Assembly: GCA_023426435.1 (NCBI GenBank)
Contig: JAFAAS010000152.1
Coordinates: 1 to 42,086 of the forward strand
Direction of reading: 5' to 3'
DNA from: Verrucomicrobiota bacterium
GTDB taxonomy: Bacteria; Verrucomicrobiota; Verrucomicrobiia; Opitutales; Opitutaceae
Length of the DNA stretch: 42,086 bases
Shown here: in pieces, positions 23,403-30,544 of the stretch
How the letters are laid out: every line of letters starts with the position of its first letter
Position numbering within the stretch: the first letter of the stretch is position 1
Translations under genes and position numbers: made by a program
Notes under the pieces: model-generated
What the model saw: only the letters and a program-made list of their open reading frames with translations
Database searches by the model: none
What the model was told of the DNA's origin: nothing

Positions 23403-25304
23403 ATGAAACCACCCACCGACATCGACCTCGCCGAGCCCATCGCTCCGGCCTCGTCCGCCTCACCCGCGCAACCACAACCGCCGGCCGACGACACGCCCAC
23501 CGGCACCTTCACCGGCGCCGAAATCCTCCGCCACCTCCTCGAACGCCAGGGCATCCGCACCGTCGCCGGCATTCCGGGCGGTGCGATCCTCCCGTTCTAC
23601 GACGCGCTTCACTCTCCCGAGTCGCGCATCGAACACCTCCTCGCCCGCCACGAACAGGGCGCCGGCTTCATCGCCCAAGGCATGGCACGCGTCACCGGCC
23701 GCGCCGCCGTGTGCCTCGCCACCTCCGGCCCCGGCGCCACCAACCTCCTCACCGCCATCGCCGACGCCCGCCTCGACTCGATCCCGCTGATCGCGATCAC
23801 CGGACAAGTGCCGCAGTCACTCATCGGCACCGACGCGTTTCAGGAAGTCGACACCTACGGCCTCACGCTCCCGATCACGAAGCACAACTTCCTGATCCGC
23901 TCCGCCGCCGAACTCCTCGAGATCATTCCTCTCGCGTTCACCCTCGCCGAATCCGGTCGCCCCGGCCCCGTCGCCGTCGACATCCCCAAGGATGTCTTCA
24001 ACGCGAAACACACCGTCGCCACCTGGCCCGCTCCCGGCAGCCGGCGCGAAACGTGTTCAACGTTCAACGACGCCGACCTCTCCGCCCTCGCTCATCTCCT
24101 CACGCACGCCCGGCGCCCCGTCCTTTACCTCGGCGGCGGCATCATCGCGTCGGGCGCCGCCCCGCTCGCCCGCGAGCTCGCGCACAGCCTGCAAGCTCCG
24201 ACCGTCTGCACGCTCATGGCGCTCGGCGCCATCCCCGCCGACGACCCGCATTTCATGGGCATGCTCGGCATGCACGGCACGAAAGCCACCAACCAACTCC
24301 TCGACGAAGCCGACGTGATCCTCGCAATCGGCGCCCGCTTCGACGACCGCGCCACCGGCAAAGTCGCCGAGTTCTGCCCGCGCGCGACCATCGCCCACAT
24401 CGACATCGACCCCGCCGAAATCGGAAAAATCAAAAACCCCTTCCTCAGCCTCGTCGGCGACGCCGCAGAAATCCTCCGCCACCTCCTCCCCCTCCTCCCT
24501 CCCCCATGCTCTGAGATGTCGCATATGCGACACCCCACAGCATCCGGTTCGTCTTGGCTGACCCACGCCCAAACCCTGCGCCGCGCCTACCCGCTCGCGC
24601 ACCCTCCGCGCGCCGAAGACCCGCTCCATCCGATCAACCTCTGCCGCTTCCTCGCCGAAACGCTCCCCGCCGACACGATCGTCACGACCGACGTCGGCCA
24701 GCACCAAATGTGGGTCGCGCAAGCCTGGCCGTTCCACGCCCCTCGCACGTTCCTCACGTCCGGCGGCCTCGGCACCATGGGCTTCGGCCTCCCCGCCGCC
24801 ATCGGCGCCGCCCTCGCACTCCGCGAGAAAGCAACAAATCGGGAAACTCCGAACCCCGAACCCGGAACTCGAAACCGAAACACACGCGTCGCGTGTATTT
24901 CCGGCGACGGCTCCATCCTGATGAACATCCAGGAACTCGCCCTCCTCGCCGAACTCAACCTCCCCGTCGCCGTGTTGATCTTCAACAACGGCCACCTCGG
25001 CCTCGTGCGTCAGCAACAGGAGTTGTTCTACCAACAGAACTACGCCGCCTCGCGCTTCCACGCCGTCCCGGACTTCGCCGCTCTCGCGCGCGCCTTCGGC
25101 CTCCGCGGCCTGCGTATCGACTCTTCCAATACCGACCCGCTCGCCGCCCTCACCCGCGCTCTCGCCGAACCCGGCCCTTGCGTAATCGATATCTCGATAC
25201 ACGACGCCGCCCTCGTCCTCCCCATGGTCCCACCCGGCGCCGCCAACCACCAAACCATCACAACGGCCCCTCAACCCACCCAACCCGCCTGCTCCCATGC
25301 CTAA
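23403..25304 (+). CDS. ilvB: Acetolactate synthase large subunit (ilvB type) with two repeat-derived insertions
   Basis: A 633-residue thiamine-diphosphate enzyme that makes acetolactate or acetohydroxybutyrate, the first common step of branched-chain amino acid synthesis. ARHEQGAGFIAQGMAR holds catalytic Glu84. The ThDP motif starts at ISGDGSILMNIQ and ends at LIFNNGHLG. The sequence is close to E. coli IlvB (RLDSIPLIAITGQVP, IGTDAFQEVDTYG), which is 562 residues. Extra residues lie at an Ala/Pro-rich N-terminus and at two places: about 368-381 is encoded by a copy of the 38-bp palindrome (24506-24543), and about 478-495 by AACYCSR heptamers (24845-24872). Both lie in surface linkers and keep the frame. 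The ATG at 23403 follows the attenuator. It overlaps ilvN by 8 nt. Confidence 0.95.
   Translation: MKPPTDIDLAEPIAPASSASPAQPQPPADDTPTGTFTGAEILRHLLERQGIRTVAGIPGGAILPFYDALHSPESRIEHLLARHEQGAGFIAQGMARVTGRAAVCLATSGPGATNLLTAIADARLDSIPLIAITGQVPQSLIGTDAFQEVDTYGLTLPITKHNFLIRSAAELLEIIPLAFTLAESGRPGPVAVDIPKDVFNAKHTVATWPAPGSRRETCSTFNDADLSALAHLLTHARRPVLYLGGGIIASGAAPLARELAHSLQAPTVCTLMALGAIPADDPHFMGMLGMHGTKATNQLLDEADVILAIGARFDDRATGKVAEFCPRATIAHIDIDPAEIGKIKNPFLSLVGDAAEILRHLLPLLPPPCSEMSHMRHPTASGSSWLTHAQTLRRAYPLAHPPRAEDPLHPINLCRFLAETLPADTIVTTDVGQHQMWVAQAWPFHAPRTFLTSGGLGTMGFGLPAAIGAALALREKATNRETPNPEPGTRNRNTRVACISGDGSILMNIQELALLAELNLPVAVLIFNNGHLGLVRQQQELFYQQNYAASRFHAVPDFAALARAFGLRGLRIDSSNTDPLAALTRALAEPGPCVIDISIHDAALVLPMVPPGAANHQTITTAPQPTQPACSHA
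24506..24543. repeat. 38-bp palindromic element, copy 3, inside ilvB
   Basis: ATGCT (24506-24510), core TGTCGCATATGCGACA (24517-24532) and AGCAT (24539-24543). It is read in frame as CSEMSHMRHPTAS, in the linker between the central and C-terminal domains of IlvB. Bases 24516-24545 are identical to the first 30 bases of the window. Confidence 0.9.
24845..24872. repeat. AACYCSR heptamer array inside ilvB
   Basis: Four units (AACTCCG, AACCCCG, AACCCGG, AACTCGA) followed by degenerate bases. The same unit family forms an intergenic array at 34743-34784. Because 7 is not a multiple of 3, gain or loss of one unit would break the ilvB frame. Confidence 0.85.
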
Positions 25305-25632
25305 CCTACGTCCATCCTCTCGATCAGAGTGTCACCTATTGGGTGACACTTCCAATCCGCGTCACGTCGCCATCCTGGAGCTCCGCGTCCGCAATCACCC
25401 CGGCACGATGTCCCACATCACCGGCCTCTTCGCGCGCCGCGCCTTCAATCTCGACGCCATCTTCTGCGTCCCCAACGCCGACCGCACCACGAGCCGCATG
25501 CTGCTCCTCGTCCCAAATGATCCGCGTCTCGTTCAACTCGAGCGCCAGCTCGCCCGCCTCTACGACGTCCTCGATATCCGCCACCGCCCCGATCTCTCCA
25601 GCGACGCCTTCACCCGCCTCGCCACGCTCTGA
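25297..25632 (+). CDS. ilvN: Acetolactate synthase small (regulatory) subunit
   Basis: A 111-residue ACT-domain subunit that gives feedback inhibition by valine. VAILELRVRNHPGTMSHITGLFARRAFNLDAIFCVP matches E. coli IlvN/IlvM (96 residues) closely. About 16 additional N-terminal residues (MPNLRPSSRSECHLLGDTSN) include ten encoded by a hairpin at 25328-25350, which suggests another repeat insertion. ATG 25297 overlaps the ilvB stop (ATGCCTAA), so the two are translationally coupled and likely made in equal amounts. Both fall under the upstream attenuator. Confidence 0.95.
   Translation: MPNLRPSSRSECHLLGDTSNPRHVAILELRVRNHPGTMSHITGLFARRAFNLDAIFCVPNADRTTSRMLLLVPNDPRLVQLERQLARLYDVLDIRHRPDLSSDAFTRLATL
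25328..25350. repeat. Hairpin AGTGTCACC/GGTGACACT inside ilvN
   Basis: AGTGTCACC-TATTG-GGTGACACT, a perfect 9-bp stem read in frame as SECHLLGDTS near the IlvN N-terminus. Its 5-nt loop and TGTCRC-like arms recall the palindromic element, but the core differs, so it is treated as a separate repeat. Confidence 0.6.
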
Positions 25633-25648
25633 GGACTCAACCGCAGGA

Positions 25649-25662
25649 GCCTGCTCGCAGGC
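25649..25662. repeat. REP-like hairpin after ilvN
   Basis: GCCTGC-TC-GCAGGC, preceded by GCAGGA, followed by GATC. Nearly the same as 28279-28292 (GCCTGC-TT-GCAGGC). It lies 17 bp after the ilvN stop. Confidence 0.7.
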
Positions 25663-25681
25663 GATCTGTCCGCGTCCCCAC

Positions 25682-25722
25682 CGACGCTCGAGCCGCCCCT
25701 TTCCCCCGGCGCTCGAGCGTCG
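25682..25722. other. Long hairpin between ilvN and corA
   Basis: CGACGCTCGAGC (25682-25693) and its exact complement GCTCGAGCGTCG (25711-25722), with a 17-nt C-rich loop. No T tract follows. It lies about 100 bp upstream of the corA ATG. It may be a transcript-end structure or part of a corA leader; no M-box match is seen. Confidence 0.55.
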
Positions 25723-25828
25723 CACGCCCGCGGCTCGCCGTCCTCTTGCCAGGCAGCGATCGCCGCGCCAACGTTCCGCGTTCGCCCTTCGCCCACGCAG
25801 CCGCGTTCGAACCCGAGCCCTCTCCTTC

Positions 25829-26818
25829 ATGATCAAACTCTACACCAAGAAGGCCGTTCGAAGCGTCACGGTCGCCGACCTGCCCGCCGAAAACTGGAAC
25901 GACGTCCTGTGGATCGACCTGCTCGACCCCACCGCCGCCGAAATCGAAGCCATCGAATCACGCGAAGCTCTCTGGCTCCCCACCCGTAACGAAGCGCAGG
26001 AAATCGAAGTCTCCAGCCGGCTCTACATCGAAAGCCAGGCCCTCTTTATGACCGCGACGATCATGGTTCGCGCCGCCAAACCAGATCCAACCACGACGCC
26101 CGTCACCTTCGCCTACCGGCCCAACCGGCTCATCACGCTGCGCTTCGAAGATCCCATGCCTTTCAAGGCCTTCGCCCTCCGCTTCGAACGCACCGGCGAA
26201 TCCTTCCCCACCGCGCAGAAAGTCTTCCTCGGCCTCTTCGACGAGGTCGTCGATCGCGTCGCCGACATCCTCGAATTCGTCGCCGCCGACTTGAACGACC
26301 TTTCCTCCATCATCTTCCTCGGCGAAAGCCGCGAGCCAGGCACCATCGACTACAACGCCCTTCTCCGCCGCATCGGCCAAAACGCCGCTCGCACCGCCAA
26401 CGCCCGCGAAAGCCTCGTCAGCCTCCAACGCGTCCACGGCTTCTTCACCGAAACCTGCGGAAATCTCAGCCCGGAACAAGTCGACGAACACTGGCGCATC
26501 ACCGGCAAAGACATCACCGCGCTCGCCGATCACGCCAACTTCGTCTCGAGCAAAGTCACCTTCATCCTCGACGCCACCCTCGGCCTCATCAACAGCGACC
26601 AAAACACCATCAACAGCCAGCAGAACAAAATCATCAAACTGTTCTCCGTGCTCGCCGTCGTGCTCCTGCCCCCGACCTTGATCGCCAGCATCTACGGCAT
26701 GAACTTCCGCCACATGCCCGAACTGCAATGGACCTGGGGCTACCCTCTCGCCCTCCTCCTGATGCTCATCTCCGCCGTCGTCCCGTATCTGATCTTCAAA
26801 TACAAACGCTGGCTATAG
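25829..26818 (+). CDS. corA: CorA-type magnesium/divalent cation transporter
   Basis: A 329-residue inner-membrane channel. The long cytoplasmic N-terminal funnel (about 1-255) is followed by two C-terminal membrane segments, with the pore signature YGMNFRHMP at the end of the first. VLLPPTLIASIYGMNF and the short tail ending KYKRWL are typical. It transports Mg2+ or related cations along the membrane potential. The chosen ATG at 25829 gives MIKLYTKK, a usual CorA N-terminus; upstream in the frame is repeat-like sequence. It stands alone between the ilv operon and a divergent DUF488 gene. Confidence 0.94.
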   Translation: MIKLYTKKAVRSVTVADLPAENWNDVLWIDLLDPTAAEIEAIESREALWLPTRNEAQEIEVSSRLYIESQALFMTATIMVRAAKPDPTTTPVTFAYRPNRLITLRFEDPMPFKAFALRFERTGESFPTAQKVFLGLFDEVVDRVADILEFVAADLNDLSSIIFLGESREPGTIDYNALLRRIGQNAARTANARESLVSLQRVHGFFTETCGNLSPEQVDEHWRITGKDITALADHANFVSSKVTFILDATLGLINSDQNTINSQQNKIIKLFSVLAVVLLPPTLIASIYGMNFRHMPELQWTWGYPLALLLMLISAVVPYLIFKYKRWL

Positions 26819-26932
26819 CTGGAACCGCCCCTTCCCGCGCCCTTGCTCTGTTTGGCGAACAAAGCGAAGTCTAGAGCATCTTGAATAGAACGGTAGCCGT
26901 TCCGCATTAAGCAAACCGCTCGACTTTTGTTT

Positions 26933-27028
26933 GTCATTCTGAGCGAAGCGAAGAATCCAGGGCGACACTCGCATGCGGGCGCACACGTGTGATCACCGCT
27001 CTGGATTGCTCGCGTTGCTCCGAGTAAC
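26933..27028. repeat. Composite inverted repeat with GTCATTCTGAGCGAAGCG core, copy 2
   Basis: The left arm 26933-26960 (GTCATTCTGAGCGAAGCG, then AAGAATCCAG) faces an imperfect complement at 27001-27028 (CTGGATTGCTCGCGTTGCTC, then CGAGTAAC). The 40-nt spacer contains short palindromes (CGCATGCG, ACACGTGT). This looks like a complete 96-bp unit of the dispersed repeat, whose copies at 20796 and 38056 show only the left half. Confidence 0.7.
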
Positions 27029-27040
27029 AACCCGCTCGCC

Positions 27041-27664
27041 TCACTCCGCCGACGCACCCCCTTCCCCCGGATACGTAATCTTCATCCCCCGCACCTTCGC
27101 AAACGGCGTCAGCCGATGCGGCATCGTCTTCGCCGCCGTCCGAATATCCTCACACCGAACTCCGCGCACCAACAACGCATCCGCCACCAGCGAGCGATGA
27201 CACCGCCACGGCACCGCCTCCGCGCACATCAATACAATCCGATCGCCCTCCGCCGTCCGAATCAACGCCTTCACCGCCTCCCCGAACTCCGCCGTCTGCA
27301 TATAATCCGCATACCCGCGAAACGACAGATTCCGCCAAGCCGCATTCGGCGAACTCGCGCTCGTCCGCCGCAACCCGCCCAGCGCCGGCCAGTGTTCATA
27401 AGCAATCCCCGCCGCCTCCAACGACGCCGGCAGCCGCTCCCGCCCGAACTGCGGATTCGCCCGCGACCTCGGCACCGTGCGAATGTCGATCAACCGCGTC
27501 ACGCCATGCCCGCGCAACATCTCCAGAAACTCTTCCAGCGGCCGATTCGAATGCCCGATCGTCAAAACCAGCCGCTCCGCCGCCACCGCCGTTCGCGCTT
27601 CCTTCGCCGCCCCTGCCCACCGCTTCCGCGCTCTTCCCACCGGCTTGGATTCTTCTCTTTTCAT
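27041..27664 (-). CDS. DUF488 family protein
   Basis: A 207-residue protein. LTIGHSNRPLEEFLEMLRGHGV, LIDIRTVPRSRANPQFGRE, YEHWPALGGLRR and VLMCAEAVPWRCHRSLVADAL are the conserved DUF488 motifs, including the Cys-containing CAEAVPWRCHR. The family has no settled function. The N-terminal 28 residues are Lys/Arg/Ala-rich and may be an unstructured extension. Start ATG 27664. It is divergent from the MarR gene, so the TATCG dyad at 27701-27715 lies in their shared promoter region and could control both. Confidence 0.9.
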   Translation of the reverse strand: MKREESKPVGRARKRWAGAAKEARTAVAAERLVLTIGHSNRPLEEFLEMLRGHGVTRLIDIRTVPRSRANPQFGRERLPASLEAAGIAYEHWPALGGLRRTSASSPNAAWRNLSFRGYADYMQTAEFGEAVKALIRTAEGDRIVLMCAEAVPWRCHRSLVADALLVRGVRCEDIRTAAKTMPHRLTPFAKVRGMKITYPGEGGASAE

Positions 27665-27700
27665 GTGAAATCGCGCGATGCCGCGCCGACCGCGCTTTAC

Positions 27701-27715
27701 TATCGCAACACGATA
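27701..27715. promoter_or_regulatory. Operator-like dyad upstream of marR
   Basis: TATCG-CAACA-CGATA, 15 bp, followed by TAAA so that TATAAA overlaps its right half as a possible -10. The same dyad, TATCG-TAACA-CGATA, lies before the PLP-enzyme gene at 28406-28420. Likely ligand: the MarR protein encoded 53 bp downstream. Confidence 0.7.
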
Positions 27716-27767
27716 TAAACCGGCTTCGCTCCCCTTTCAAACGCCGCATCAACTCCGACCCAACCCC

Positions 27768-28247
27768 ATGGCTCCCTCCGACGAACCTCTCTCGAAAGCG
27801 GACTACGAAGCGCTCGCCGAATTTCGCTACGCGCTGCGGAAATTCCTCGGCTTCAGCGAGACGTCCGCCGCCGAACACGGCGTCACCCCCCAGCAGTATC
27901 AAGCCCTCCTCGCCATCGAAGGCTACCCCGGCCGCAACTGGGTCACCATCGGCGAACTCGCCGAACAAATGCGCATCGCGCATCACAGCGCCGTCGGCTT
28001 GGTCGATCGCATGGAAGCGATGCGGCTCGTCAAACGCACCGCCTCTAAGGAAGACCGCCGCCGCGTCCAGGTCACACTCACCGCCAAAGGCCTGAAGCTC
28101 CTCGAAAAGCTCTATCGCGTCCACCGCGACGAGCTCCGCTCCAAAGGCCCGCAACTCACTTCCCTCCTCCAAAAAGCCGCCGCCCGCATCCCTCCCCGCG
28201 CCACCTTCGCCAGCCCCGCCTGCTCCATGCCCGAAATCGAAGACTAA
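27768..28247 (+). CDS. MarR-family transcriptional regulator
   Basis: A 159-residue winged-helix protein. VTPQQYQALLAIEGYPGRNWVTIGELAEQMRIAHHSAVGLVDRMEAMRLVKRTASKEDRRRVQVTLT, given here in motif form (VTPQQYQALLAI; IGELAEQMRIAHHSAVGLVD; KEDRRRVQVTLT), covers the helix-turn-helix and the DxRxxxxxLT wing. The ATG at 27768 gives the usual length; the frame is open upstream to 27678 but would pass through the operator-like dyad. Probably a repressor of itself and of the PLP enzyme gene 220 bp downstream, which carries the same dyad. The inducing ligand is unknown. A Pro/Ala-rich tail (about 140-159) is atypical. Confidence 0.92.
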   Translation: MAPSDEPLSKADYEALAEFRYALRKFLGFSETSAAEHGVTPQQYQALLAIEGYPGRNWVTIGELAEQMRIAHHSAVGLVDRMEAMRLVKRTASKEDRRRVQVTLTAKGLKLLEKLYRVHRDELRSKGPQLTSLLQKAAARIPPRATFASPACSMPEIED

Positions 28248-28278
28248 CCGCCCCATCGCATCGCAGCCAGTTGTAGGA

Positions 28279-28292
28279 GCCTGCTTGCAGGC
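28279..28292. repeat. REP-like hairpin after marR
   Basis: GCCTGC-TT-GCAGGC, preceded by TGTAGGA and followed by GAT. This form (TGTAGGAGCCTGCTTGCAGG) is known as a common dispersed hairpin in several bacterial genomes. Confidence 0.8.
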
Positions 28293-28405
28293 GATGTATC
28301 CATCCGCCCTCCCTCCCCACCTCACGAACCACCAAGGCACGATTCGACCTCCACGTGTCCGCCTCCTTTCGCCTCCCATCGCCCGCCTTGCCAAACGCCG
28401 ATTTC

Positions 28406-28420
28406 TATCGTAACACGATA
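28406..28420 (+). promoter_or_regulatory. Operator-like dyad upstream of the PLP enzyme gene
   Basis: TATCG-TAACA-CGATA followed by TAAC; TATAAC (28419-28424) could be the -10. It differs from the marR copy only in the spacer (C to T). It lies 48 bp before the ATG at 28469. Confidence 0.7.
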
Positions 28421-28468
28421 TAACTTCCCGCGCCTCCCACTCCCTTCCGCCCCCGCGCCTTCCCGCCC

Positions 28469-29668
28469 ATGAACCCATCACCCTACCGTTTCGCCACCCT
28501 CTGCGCGCGCGCGGGCGCTTCACATCCGTCCAAAACTCCCGAAGCCTCCAACGCCCCCGTCCAGCCTCCCATCGTCCAAAGCGCCATCTTCGACCTCGGC
28601 GACGCCGCCGAAGCCGAAGCCATCTTCTCCGGCGCCAAAAAAGGCTACGCCTACTCCCGCTTCGGCAATCCCACCGTCGACGCCCTCGCCCAGACCCTCG
28701 CCGATCTCGAAGGCGGCGCCGGCGCAATGGTCACCAGCTCCGGCAACGCCGCCGTCCTCTGCGCCGTCACCTGCGCCCTGCACGAACGCTCCGGCCCGCT
28801 CGTCACCCACCACGACATCTACGGCGGCAGTTTCGAACTGCTTCGCATCCTCTCCACCACGTTTCGGCTCCCGCTCGAAACCGTCGACTCCACCGACACC
28901 GCCCGCTGGCTCGAAGCCGTCTCCCGCGCCGGCGCCGTGCTCATCGAAACGCCTTCGAACCCGCTGATGCGGCTGATCGACCTCGACGCCACCATCAAGG
29001 CCGCACACGCCGCCGGCGCACGCGTCATCGTCGACAACACCGTCGCCACCCCGTTCAACCAGCGCCCATTCGACTTCGGCGCCGACTGGGTCGTCCACTC
29101 CACCACCAAGTATCTCAACGGCCACGGCGACCTGATCGGCGGCTGCCTCATCTCCCGCGAACCGCTCGCGCCCCTTCATCGCACCTTCCACAAAAACCTC
29201 GGCGGCACCGTCAACGCCTCCGAAGCCGCCATGGCCCTGCGCGGCCTCCGCACGTTCGCGTTGCGCATGGAAGCGCACAACCGCAACGGCGCCGCCCTCG
29301 CCCGCTGGCTCGCCGACCGCCCCGAAATCTCCCGCGTCCACTACCCCGGCCTGCCCAACCATCCACAACGCGAACTCGTCCAACGCCAACTCCAACACGG
29401 CGGCGGCTTGCTTTCCTTCGAACTCGCCGGCGGCGAAGAAGCCGCGATCCGCTTCTTCCAACGGCTCCAACTCATCCTTCACGCCGTGAGCCTCGGCGGC
29501 CCCGAAACCCTCGTCACCCGCCCCGCGCGCTCCAGCCATCGCGGCATGACGCCCGAAGCCCGCCAGCAAGCCGGCATCACCAACGGTCTCATCCGCCTCT
29601 CCGCCGGTCTCGAAGACGCCGCCGATCTCATCGCCGACTTGGAACAAGCCATCGCCCCCAACACGTGA
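28469..29668 (+). CDS. Cys/Met-metabolism PLP enzyme (cystathionine gamma-synthase / methionine gamma-lyase type)
   Basis: A 399-residue fold-type I PLP enzyme. YSRFGNPTVDALAQTLADLEGG, SSGNAAVLCAV, ETPSNPLMRLIDL, IVDNTVATPFNQRPFDFGADWVVHSTTKYLNGHGD and PETLVTRPARSSHRGM in segments are the family signatures; the PLP-binding Lys is in HSTTKYLNGH. The group includes cystathionine gamma-synthase, O-acetylhomoserine sulfhydrylase and methionine gamma-lyase, which sequence alone does not separate with confidence. VTHHDIYGGSFELLR retains the active-site Tyr. A MarR-type dyad in its promoter suggests control by the regulator upstream. It is probably cytosolic. Confidence 0.88.
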   Translation: MNPSPYRFATLCARAGASHPSKTPEASNAPVQPPIVQSAIFDLGDAAEAEAIFSGAKKGYAYSRFGNPTVDALAQTLADLEGGAGAMVTSSGNAAVLCAVTCALHERSGPLVTHHDIYGGSFELLRILSTTFRLPLETVDSTDTARWLEAVSRAGAVLIETPSNPLMRLIDLDATIKAAHAAGARVIVDNTVATPFNQRPFDFGADWVVHSTTKYLNGHGDLIGGCLISREPLAPLHRTFHKNLGGTVNASEAAMALRGLRTFALRMEAHNRNGAALARWLADRPEISRVHYPGLPNHPQRELVQRQLQHGGGLLSFELAGGEEAAIRFFQRLQLILHAVSLGGPETLVTRPARSSHRGMTPEARQQAGITNGLIRLSAGLEDAADLIADLEQAIAPNT

Positions 29669-29710
29669 CCCGCCCCCGCGCCCACAACCGTCACCCCCGC
29701 TCCCTTCCTC

Positions 29711-30412
29711 ATGAAACCCATCGTCGCACCGGTCGATTTCTCTGACGCCACTCCGCGCGTCGTCGCCGAAGCGGTCGCGCTCGCCCAGCCGTTGCAGGCA
29801 CCCCTCGTCTTCCTGCACGTGACGCAGCCGTCCCCTCCGGTCGCCAGCGAATTCGCGTTCATCGGCATCGATCCGTCCGTCGAGGTCGTTGCCGAACAAA
29901 GCGCCCTCCAGCGCCTCGCCTACCTCCAACAACAGCTCGCCACCCAGGGCATCACCGCCTCGACGATGCACGCCGCCGGCAATCCCGGCGCAATCATCGT
30001 CGCGCGCGCGCGCGAACTGAACGCCTCCTACATCATCCTCGGCTCGCACGGACACGGCGTGATCTACGATCTGCTCGTCGGCAGCACCGCAAAACGCGTC
30101 GTCAAGGATGCCCATTGTCCAGTGATCGTCATTCCCACGCGGGCACGTTCCCACCACAGTCCCGGCCCCCTCGCCTTCGAACCCATCGACGCCACCGAGG
30201 AACCTCCTCCTTCCACCACGTCGCGCGTGCTCACGCCGGCCCACCCGACCAATCGCTCCGCCACCTGCGACGAATGCGGCGCCTTCGGTGCCCTCGCCGT
30301 CGGCGACCGCTGGCTCTGCGAACGCTGCTATTCCGAAAAAGGTTCCTGCTGCCCCGAGTTTGGAAAAGACGACCTGTGGGCCGACCGCATCGACCACCCG
30401 ACGAACAAATGA
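29711..30412 (+). CDS. UspA-type stress protein with C-terminal cysteine-rich domain
   Basis: A 233-residue protein. Residues about 1-145 form a universal stress domain: MKPIVAPVDFSDATPRVVAEA at the start and IILGSHGHGVIYDLLVGSTAKRVVKDAHCPVIVIP, holding the ATP-binding GSxxxG-x9-G(S/T) motif. After a Pro-rich linker, residues about 185-233 have CDECGAFGALAVGDRWLCERC and then GSCCPEFG, i.e. CxxC...CxxC plus a CC pair, likely to bind zinc. The fusion is not the standard UspA form. The gene follows the PLP enzyme by 42 nt in the same direction and may be co-transcribed. Confidence 0.88.
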   Translation: MKPIVAPVDFSDATPRVVAEAVALAQPLQAPLVFLHVTQPSPPVASEFAFIGIDPSVEVVAEQSALQRLAYLQQQLATQGITASTMHAAGNPGAIIVARARELNASYIILGSHGHGVIYDLLVGSTAKRVVKDAHCPVIVIPTRARSHHSPGPLAFEPIDATEEPPPSTTSRVLTPAHPTNRSATCDECGAFGALAVGDRWLCERCYSEKGSCCPEFGKDDLWADRIDHPTNK

Positions 30413-30480
30413 AGCCCAACGTCTTCGCGCTTCGTGCCTACCTGCCTTCCTTCATCCGCATGCGTCCCGCCTCCGAGTAG

Positions 30481-30502
30481 CGGCACGCCTCCTTGCGTGC
30501 CG
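30481..30502. repeat. REP-like hairpin
   Basis: CGGCACGC-CTCCTT-GCGTGCCG, preceded by GTAG and followed by TAGC. It lies between the convergent UspA and YkgJ-type genes. Confidence 0.7.
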
Positions 30503-30544
30503 TAGCCGGCCGAGACTCGAAGCCGCCAGCAGCGTCGGCGTTTG

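Noticed and set aside
25640..25828. M-box or other Mg2+ riboswitch before corA
   Set aside because: Only a simple long hairpin and a REP-like hairpin are visible; no conserved M-box core could be matched by eye.
28248..28468. SAM riboswitch before the Cys/Met PLP gene
   Set aside because: No SAM-I or SAM-II like core or terminator is visible; the region holds a REP-like hairpin and the MarR-type dyad.
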